Below, in pieces: positions 1 to 3,958 of a stretch of 5,292 nt of DNA (position 1 is its first letter; each line of letters starts with the position of its first letter). The notes beneath the pieces were generated by a model. The model searched no databases, had not been told where the DNA came from, and was given only the letters and a program-made list of their open reading frames with translations. Source of the stretch: Clostridiales bacterium (lineage in GTDB: Bacteria > Bacillota > Clostridia > Christensenellales > Aristaeellaceae); NCBI GenBank assembly GCA_004557805.1, contig SFFS01000171.1, positions 1 through 5,292 on the forward strand. The letters run 5' to 3'. Position numbers and translations under genes: made by a program.

Positions 1-27
1 AACGGTAGGAAGATACGTGCTCATCAT
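1..27 (-). CDS. Start of a CtsR-controlled gene, possibly ClpP protease subunit (partial, runs off left edge)
   Basis: Only the first 8-9 codons are present, reading MMSTYLPTV on the minus strand. Two ATGs stand in tandem (27-25 and 24-22). A GGAGG Shine-Dalgarno lies at 37-33, 5 nt before the first ATG and 8 nt before the second, so the second (MSTYLPTV) is the better-spaced start. The gene is preceded by a strong promoter overlapped by a CtsR-type operator, so it should be a protein-quality-control gene of the class III heat-shock regulon (clpP, clpE, clpB, ctsR-clpC and similar). The short N-terminus fits the pattern of many Firmicutes ClpP starts (a few residues, then P-x-V before the EQT-x-RGER segment). 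That identity is inference from eight residues and the operator. The existence of a gene start is much surer than its name. Confidence 0.6.
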
Positions 28-149
28 GCAAACCTCCAATCACTTGGCCTTGCACCGCTGGTAACATCGCCAGTCATGTAGGGTCGCATCATGGCCTTTC
101 ACAGGTCGTATGTCGTGGTCACAGGCCACCTCGCTCATCTCTGAACGAT
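28..149 (-). promoter_or_regulatory. 5' leader of the heat-shock gene, about 120 nt, with small hairpins
   Basis: This is the predicted untranslated leader from a start site near 149 to the ATG at 27. It could fold into several short stems: GTGG/CCAC across 115-129, CTGG/CCAG across 58-73, and CCAA-GTGA-TTGG across 36-47. The last closes on a GNRA-type loop (GUGA) and takes in the first two G residues of the GGAGG Shine-Dalgarno. The leader matches no riboswitch or T-box that I recognise. Most of it is spanned by a possible 32-codon reading frame (40-138). The stems are short and could be chance; a regulatory role is inference. Confidence 0.4.
40..138 (-). CDS. Possible 32-codon leader ORF, Cys/His-rich, unknown
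   Basis: An ATG at 138-136 opens a frame of 32 codons that ends with TGA at 42-40, two bases before the GGAGG of the downstream gene. It starts about 11 nt after the predicted transcription start. The peptide begins MSEVACDHDI and ends RCYQRCKAK; it contains three Cys (residues 6, 25, 29), three His (8, 16, 21) and one Trp, and is basic at the end. No good Shine-Dalgarno precedes it (only CAGAG), and I recognise no family. The position, filling the leader and stopping at the next gene's RBS, suits a leader peptide or translationally coupled small ORF, but an open frame of this length is also expected by chance. Low confidence. Confidence 0.25.
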   Translation of the reverse strand: MSEVACDHDIRPVKGHDATLHDWRCYQRCKAK

Positions 150-155
150 GCCCAT

Positions 156-183
156 ATTATAGTACAAGGTCAAAGAAAGTCAA
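156..183 (-). promoter_or_regulatory. SigA-type promoter firing leftward
   Basis: On the minus strand, TTGACT (183-178) and a perfect TATAAT (161-156) are separated by 16 bp. The -35 differs from consensus at one base. An A/T-rich stretch just upstream (about 187-218) could act as an UP element. The predicted start site is around 149-150. This is the clearest promoter in the window and drives the gene that leaves the left edge. Confidence 0.85.
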
Positions 184-184
184 T
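168..184 (-). promoter_or_regulatory. CtsR operator (heptad direct repeat)
   Basis: On the plus strand the site reads GGTCAAAGAAAGTCAAT. The CtsR box is a tandem heptad RGTCAAA-NAN-RGTCAAA, and this site matches at all but the final base. It covers the -35 element and spacer of the leftward promoter, the usual place for repression by occlusion. CtsR is the Firmicutes repressor of clp genes, released on heat or protein stress. The operator is therefore the best evidence for what the partial gene at the left edge does. The site has no fixed orientation of its own; the strand given is that of the promoter it overlaps. Confidence 0.8.
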
Positions 185-281
185 GCCAGTGGACGAATTT
201 TTATCAGATTTTTTTCAGCCATCAGAGGATAGAAATCAGGCACAGGAACGGATGCTCCACGCTACAGAATCGGTTTATGTC

Positions 282-324
282 AAGGGGGCACGACAGCCAG
301 ATCGGCCATCGTGCCCCCTTTTTT
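282..324 (+). terminator. Intrinsic-terminator-like hairpin with U tail on the plus strand
   Basis: GGGGGCACGA (284-293) pairs perfectly with TCGTGCCCCC (309-318). Two more A-T pairs can extend the base, and an inner GCC/GGC stem lies in the loop. Six T residues (319-324) follow on the plus strand. This is a strong rho-independent terminator shape for rightward transcription. It sits 7 bp past the stop of the leftward tnpV-like gene, and in that direction only TT follows the stem, so it would be a weak terminator for that gene. No rightward gene is visible to its left. Confidence 0.6.
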
Positions 325-331
325 GTGCAGT

Positions 332-730
332 TCAGGATACTGAAAGGATTTCCTCAAAGATGTTCTGTTCCGCTTCCGCCCGTGCCAGATTCATCAGCCC
401 GACCCACTTCATCGGATTGCTGCTCTTGAGCGCTTCGTCGATTCCCCAGCAGCGCTGATAGCCCTGCATAAGGACATCGAACCTTTCCTGCGCCTGCTGA
501 CCGATGTCGTGACAATACGGGTACAGCGTGCCGTCCAGCAGCATCCGAGTGAATATTCCCGGATGTTGCTTCTGAAGCCTGTCGAAAACCATGCGTCCCC
601 AATGGTTAAGCGGAGGAGTATCTGGTACTTCCAAATCCGGCAGATAATAATCTCCGTGCAGGGTGTAATCCAGCCCGTTCCTCTCATCGTGTACATGCTG
701 CGACAGGGTGTTCATCGTGCTTCGTTCCAT
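332..730 (-). CDS. tnpV: TnpV-family transposon-encoded protein
   Basis: The 132-residue product matches the TnpV family, named after a gene of the mobilizable clostridial transposon Tn4451. Family features in order are a short variable N-terminus with YYLPDLEVPD (28-37), WGRMVFDRLQKQHPGIF (44-60), MLLDGTLY (63-70), a mid segment in which HDIGQQAQERFDVL sits where the family has D-x-x-A, then LKSSNPMKWVGLMN (101-114) and a final AEAEQNIFEEIL. Length is slightly above the usual 115-125. No catalytic motif is visible, and the molecular role of the family is not established. AGGAGG at 744-739 lies 8 nt before the ATG at 730, fixing the start. The gene begins 27 bp after the stop of the extended rlmD frame, with no terminator between, so it may be read with the ftsY-rlmD operon. 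No recombinase or other transposon gene accompanies it here. GC is visibly lower than in ftsY or the rlmD core. Confidence 0.85.
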   Translation of the reverse strand: MERSTMNTLSQHVHDERNGLDYTLHGDYYLPDLEVPDTPPLNHWGRMVFDRLQKQHPGIFTRMLLDGTLYPYCHDIGQQAQERFDVLMQGYQRCWGIDEALKSSNPMKWVGLMNLARAEAEQNIFEEILSVS

Positions 731-757
731 GGTGAGTTCCTCCTGATGATTTATTCA

Positions 758-1267
758 TCAAGCGATCATGCCATAGAACCGCAGCGCCTCCGCAATCGCC
801 CGCTCCTTATCCGCCGGGCATTGCGGCTGCTTCGCCTCCTCGGATTTCGCCTTATTGTAGCACTCGCGCTCTATGATGCCATATTTCCGCTTTACCTGCG
901 CGATGTACAATGTCGAAACCGTCAGACCGCTGTGCTCCCTGACATACGCTTTGATGTCGTCATAGGTCGCAGCCGTCTGGCTTTCGGCGGGAGTCACATC
1001 CAGCTCGTTCATATCGACGTGGATGTCGATATGTCGGGCGTCAGAAAGTTTAGATAGAAGCATCACCGTTTCCACATGCGGCGTCCACGGGAACATATCG
1101 ACCGGCTGCGCCGTTACAAGCCGGTAGCCCTTCTCCGCCAGCAGCTTTGCATCGCGCGCGAGCGTCGCGGGATTGCAGCTGACGTAAACGATGCGCTTCG
1201 GGTTCGCGCGGGCGACGGCTTCCAACGCGGAGGCTTCCGCGCCCTTGCGCGGCGGATCGAGCACCAC
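758..1267 (-). CDS. rlmD: RlmD C-terminal fragment (catalytic Cys and Glu) plus about 95-residue extension, separated from its N-terminus by a frameshift
   Basis: This frame continues the RlmD homology that stops in the upstream frame. It opens with VVLDPPRKG (methyltransferase motif IV), then VYVSCNPATLARD with the nucleophilic Cys (407 in the repaired protein, equivalent to Cys389 of E. coli RumA), and HVETVMLLSKL with the catalytic-base Glu (442, equivalent to Glu424). Normal RlmD ends at this VETVxLLS segment. Here the frame runs on for residues 451-545 with LTVSTLYIAQVKRKYGIIER, a YNK segment, QPQCPADKE and a terminal FYGMIA. I recall tails like this on RlmD and some other proteins of Clostridia; their function is unknown to me. 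The only local start would be GTG at 1267, with no clear RBS, so independent translation is unlikely. Together with the 5' part at 1114-2394 this would be one 545-residue protein if one base were restored. Confidence 0.8.
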   Translation of the reverse strand: MVLDPPRKGAEASALEAVARANPKRIVYVSCNPATLARDAKLLAEKGYRLVTAQPVDMFPWTPHVETVMLLSKLSDARHIDIHVDMNELDVTPAESQTAATYDDIKAYVREHSGLTVSTLYIAQVKRKYGIIERECYNKAKSEEAKQPQCPADKERAIAEALRFYGMIA

Positions 1268-2394
1268 TGTATCGGCGCGAGGCGGCGCACGAGCGCGTCG
1301 GCCTCGTCCTCGACGGCGGCGCAGACGAACTGCGCGTTGGAAACGCCGTTGCGCGCGGCGTTTTCGCGCGCATCCTCGATGGCTTCCGGCACGATTTCAA
1401 TGCCAAGCACCGATTCGCACCGGCGCGAAAGCGGCAGCGTGATCGTTCCGCAGCCGCAGTACAGATCCCATACGCGCTCTTTGCCCGTCAGCGCGGCGAA
1501 TTCGAGGGCTTTTTCGCACAGCGCTTCCGCCTGCGTGCGGTTCACCTGGAAGAACGACGGCGCGGAGACGCGCATCGAGAACCCGCACAGCGTTTCGAGG
1601 AGGTAACTCTTGCCCCATACGGCGCGGTTGACCGGCCCGAGAATCACGTTCGTGCGGGCCGTGTTTTCCGAGAGGATCACCGAACGCAGCCCCGGCGCGG
1701 CGCTCTGCGCCCGCGAAATCAGCTTTTCCAGCTGCGGAACGCTGCGCCCGTTCACGACGAGAATGAGCATGCTCGTTCCGTCGGCCGCCTCGCGCGTCAT
1801 CACATGGCGCAGAAGCCCCGCGTGACGCTCCTCGTCATAGGGGGCGGCGCCGCATTCGTTCGCCCATTCGCGTACGGCGCGCACGAGCGCGTCGCTCGTT
1901 TTCGTCTGCAAAAGGCAGCCGTCCGGCGCGTCGATTACGGCGTGGCTCCGCGCGGCGAAACAGCCGATTTTCACGTTTCCGCGCTCGCCCGCAACCGGAA
2001 ACGCGCCCTTGTTGCGATAGCGCCAGGGGGACTCCATGCCCAGCGTTTCCGTTACGTCCGGGCGTTCGAAGCCGCCGATGCGCGTCAGGCAGTCGTATAC
2101 CTTCTGCCGCTTGGCGCGCAGCGTGGTTTCATATTGCATGTGCAGCGCCGTGCAGCCCCCGCAGCGGGGATATTGTCCGCAGGGCGCTTCGCGCCGCTCG
2201 GACGACGGCGTGCGCAGCGCTTCGATCCGCGCGAAGGCATAGCGCTTTTCCGCGCGCACGACCTTGCCGCGCAGCGTTTCTCCCGGCAGCGCGCCGGGCA
2301 CGAAAACGGCCTGCCCTTCATAACGGCAAACGCCCTCAAGCTCCGCGCCGAGGGCTTCGCACGTCAGTTCGATTTCCTGATTCTTCTTCAGCAT
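1114..2394 (-). CDS. rlmD: 23S rRNA (uracil-5-)-methyltransferase RlmD/RumA-type, frameshifted N-terminal part
   Basis: The family transfers a methyl group from SAM to C5 of a 23S rRNA uridine (U1939 for RlmD, U747 for RlmC); in Firmicutes one enzyme, RlmCD, can do both. The start ATG (2394-2392) shares one base with the ftsY TAA stop (TAATG). No Shine-Dalgarno is seen, so translation is probably coupled to ftsY. A TRAM-like RNA-binding domain occupies roughly residues 1-60. The 4Fe-4S cysteines are C72, C78, C81 (PCGQYPRCGGC) and C160 (PDGC). SFFQVN lies at 280-285 and the SAM-binding VWDLYCGCGTITLPLS at 308-323. Homology holds to LAP at 372-374, after which this frame gives a basic nonsense tail (PIQWCSIRRARARK onward) to its stop at 1114, 426 residues in all. 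As sequenced the product lacks motif IV and both catalytic residues, so it would be inactive. Either the gene is a recent pseudogene or the sequence has a one-base error. Confidence 0.9.
   Translation of the reverse strand: MLKKNQEIELTCEALGAELEGVCRYEGQAVFVPGALPGETLRGKVVRAEKRYAFARIEALRTPSSERREAPCGQYPRCGGCTALHMQYETTLRAKRQKVYDCLTRIGGFERPDVTETLGMESPWRYRNKGAFPVAGERGNVKIGCFAARSHAVIDAPDGCLLQTKTSDALVRAVREWANECGAAPYDEERHAGLLRHVMTREAADGTSMLILVVNGRSVPQLEKLISRAQSAAPGLRSVILSENTARTNVILGPVNRAVWGKSYLLETLCGFSMRVSAPSFFQVNRTQAEALCEKALEFAALTGKERVWDLYCGCGTITLPLSRRCESVLGIEIVPEAIEDARENAARNGVSNAQFVCAAVEDEADALVRRLAPIQWCSIRRARARKPPRWKPSPARTRSASFTSAAIPRRSRAMQSCWRRRATGL
1268..1275 (-). other. Frameshift point in rlmD (apparent one-base deletion)
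   Basis: Read on the minus strand, the bases are GCG-CCG-ATA-CAG-TGG in the upstream frame and ACA-GTG-GTG-CTC-GAT in the downstream frame. Adding one G between 1273 and 1272 (CCG-GAT-ACA) gives APDTVVLDPPRKG, exactly what the family shows here. The two frames then join without loss or gain of any other residue. No slippery heptamer (X-XXY-YYZ) or obvious stimulatory structure is present, so programmed frameshifting is not supported. Confidence 0.85.
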
Positions 2395-3290
2395 TACAAA
2401 ATCGCGTCCACGTATTCGTTTGCGTTGAAAGCCTGCAGATCGTCGATGCCTTCGCCCACGCCGATATACCATACCGGCAGCTTCAGCTCGTCCTGAATGG
2501 CGATGGCGATGCCGCCCTTGGCGGTGCCGTCGAGCTTGGTGAGCACTACGCCGTTGATCTCAGCCACTTCCTTGAACATGCGCGCCTGCTGCAGGCAGTT
2601 CTGCCCGGCCGTGGAATCGACCACGAGCATGGAGCGCATTTCGGCTTCGGGGTACTCGCGCTGCACGATCTTGGTGATCTTCGCCAGCTCGTCCATCAGG
2701 TTTTTCTTGTTGTGCAGGCGGCCGGCGGTGTCGATGATGAGCAGATCGGCGCCCTTGGCCTTGGCCGACTGAATCGCGTCGTAGACCACGGCGGCAGGGT
2801 CTGCGCCTTCGCCGTGGCGCACGATGGGCACGCCCGCGCGATCGGCCCAGATTTGCAGCTGATCGGCCGCGGCGGCGCGGAAGGTGTCGGCAGCGGCGAG
2901 AATCACGCCGTGCTGCGCGTTTTTGAAGCGCAGCGCGAGTTTGCCGATCGTGGTCGTTTTGCCCACGCCGTTCACGCCTACCACGAGCATGACCATCGGC
3001 CATTTCAGCGGCGGCCGCTTTTCGCCCATGCGGCGCTTGAGTTCGTCCTTGAGCATCTCGCGCACGCGCGGCGCTTCCTTCACTTTTTCTTCCTTCGCGC
3101 GCGCTTTGATCGACTCGACGATGTCGGTCGCCGTGTTCACGCCCACATCGGCCATGATGAGGATGTCGGTCAGCTCTTCGTAAAAATCGTCGTCCGCCAG
3201 CGGCATGTTGGCCACGAGTTCGTCGACCTTCGTGCCGACGTTTTCGCGCGTGCGGGTAAGTCCGCCGAAAATCTTGGAAAAGAATCCCAT
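2394..3290 (-). CDS. ftsY: Signal recognition particle receptor FtsY
   Basis: FtsY is the membrane-associated GTPase that docks SRP-ribosome complexes at the Sec translocon by pairing with the Ffh GTPase. The 298-residue product is an NG-only form: MGFFSKIFGGLTRTR starts it, with almost no acidic A domain, as usual in Gram-positives. The N domain covers roughly 1-90. G-domain motifs are GVNGVGKT (P-loop, 105-112), DTFRAAA (135-141), DTAGR (187-191), TKLDGTAKGG (251-260) and GVGEGIDDL (277-285). All expected residues are present. The short N-terminal FFSKIFGGL is the likely amphipathic membrane-targeting helix. The start is chosen at 3290 because AAGGAGG lies at 3303-3297, 6 nt upstream; a longer in-frame start at 3338 lacks family support. 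It follows smc, as in many Firmicutes, but across an unusually long spacer, and its stop overlaps the rlmD start. Confidence 0.97.
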   Translation of the reverse strand: MGFFSKIFGGLTRTRENVGTKVDELVANMPLADDDFYEELTDILIMADVGVNTATDIVESIKARAKEEKVKEAPRVREMLKDELKRRMGEKRPPLKWPMVMLVVGVNGVGKTTTIGKLALRFKNAQHGVILAAADTFRAAAADQLQIWADRAGVPIVRHGEGADPAAVVYDAIQSAKAKGADLLIIDTAGRLHNKKNLMDELAKITKIVQREYPEAEMRSMLVVDSTAGQNCLQQARMFKEVAEINGVVLTKLDGTAKGGIAIAIQDELKLPVWYIGVGEGIDDLQAFNANEYVDAIL

Positions 3291-3329
3291 AAAAACCCTC
3301 CTTCGGGTGAATTGATGTGGATATATTGC

Positions 3330-3345
3330 GCGGCGCAAGCGCCGC
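3330..3345. repeat. Hairpin GCGGCGC-AA-GCGCCGC, left boundary copy
   Basis: A 7-bp perfect GC stem with a 2-base spacer lies about 40 bp upstream of the ftsY start. Its exact reverse complement is at 3935-3950, right after the smc stop. On the plus strand it is followed by TTT only, and on the minus strand by GCAATATAT, so it does not look like a normal intrinsic terminator in either direction. Confidence 0.6.
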
Positions 3346-3422
3346 TTTGGAAACGCGCAGTTCGTTGCCCGGCGTGGGGCTCAAAATCGGGCTATAATGG
3401 CTGCTTTCCGGAAAGGAGGGGG

Positions 3423-3934
3423 AAGCGCCTTTCAGGATGTTCCTCGTAACCGGTTGCGCTGCACGCCCCGTTCCTTAACAAGCCGTTCAAAACAGTTCGC
3501 CAAGGAACGCCCGGCATGTTCGCGCTTTCCGAATTGGAAGGGGGCGACAGACTCCCGATGGAACTTCCATCATGCCGTAAGCGCCCCGGCGGTTCCTCTG
3601 CAGCAACTTGTACTGCATGCCCCGTTCCTTAGCAAGCCCCCCAAGCATCCTGTAAAAGAACGTCAGGCATGTTCACACTCTCCGAGCCTTCTTTCCGCTG
3701 GTATTCCTTTCTACCGTGCTGCAAGCATCCGCTTTTCGGAAAAACGGAGAAGCGCTTCAGCGGTTTCCTCTGCGGCAACTTGTGCTGCACGCCCCGTTCC
3801 TTAGCAAGCCACCAAAAGCATCCTGAAAAAGAACGTCCGGTATGTCCACGCTTTCCGCCGACGTTCCTTTCTGCCGTGCCGCAAGCGTCCGCTTTCCGGA
3901 AGAAAACCAACGAAGCGCTCCGGCGGTTCCCTCC
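3423..3934. repeat. Degenerate tandem repeat array, period about 156-171 bp, between smc and ftsY
   Basis: Units begin with AAGCGC at 3423, 3579, 3750 and 3913, giving lengths of 156, 171 and 163 bp plus a short fourth piece. The best-conserved block is TGCAYGCCCCGTTCCTTARC, at about 3460, 3614 and 3786. Units 2 and 3 are close along their whole length, sharing for example TTCCTTAGCAAGCC, GCATCCTG and TTCCTTTCT. Unit 1 agrees mainly in its first half. A CTTTCCGGAAAG palindrome at 3404-3415, like the end of unit 3, suggests the tail of a further unit before 3423. Unit 2 ends in a nested hairpin (TCCG-TTTT/AAAA-CGGA, 3728-3748). Frames through the units are not kept, since 163 is not a multiple of three, so the array is probably not coding. 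No ftsY promoter of good quality is visible in the 3291-3958 spacer. Confidence 0.8.
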
Positions 3935-3950
3935 GCGGCGCTTGCGCCGC
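3935..3950. repeat. Hairpin GCGGCGC-TT-GCGCCGC, right boundary copy
   Basis: A 7-bp perfect stem starts 8 bp after the smc stop codon and is the exact reverse complement of the copy at 3330-3345. In the direction of smc transcription it is preceded by TTTTCT and followed by GGAGGG. It therefore lacks the downstream U run of an intrinsic terminator, although a strong stem at this spot could still protect the 3' end of the smc message. Confidence 0.6.
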
Positions 3951-3958
3951 AGAAAACA

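Noticed and set aside
278..283. Perfect TTGACA on the minus strand next to the terminator-like hairpin
   Set aside because: No -10-like hexamer at 15-19 bp downstream; the bases overlap the foot of the hairpin.
183..458. Plus-strand open frame of 91 codons across the tnpV 3' end
   Set aside because: It is antisense to tnpV, runs through the strong hairpin at 282-324, lacks an RBS and resembles no family.
1268..1275. Programmed ribosomal frameshift in rlmD
   Set aside because: No slippery heptamer or stimulator is visible, and frameshifting is not known for this family. A deletion or sequence error is simpler.
1804..2496. Long plus-strand frame (230 codons) opposite rlmD and ftsY
   Set aside because: It is a GC-rich antisense shadow of two confidently identified genes, with Arg/Ala-rich low-information sequence.
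3393..3398. Perfect TATAAT on the plus strand in the smc-ftsY spacer
   Set aside because: No -35 at 16-18 bp (the nearest TTGCCC is 22 bp away) and no TG extension; no gene follows in that direction.
2712..3449. Plus-strand frame of 245 codons opposite ftsY
   Set aside because: His/Arg/Asp-rich shadow of the FtsY codons running into the repeat spacer; no family resemblance.
3629..3910. Minus-strand 93-codon frame inside the repeat array, with repeated peptide pieces
   Set aside because: The peptide repetition only mirrors the DNA repeat. Units shift frame relative to one another and there is no RBS, so it is most likely spurious.
3423..3934. CRISPR array
   Set aside because: Units are about 160 bp with divergence throughout, not short identical repeats with unique spacers; no cas gene is present.
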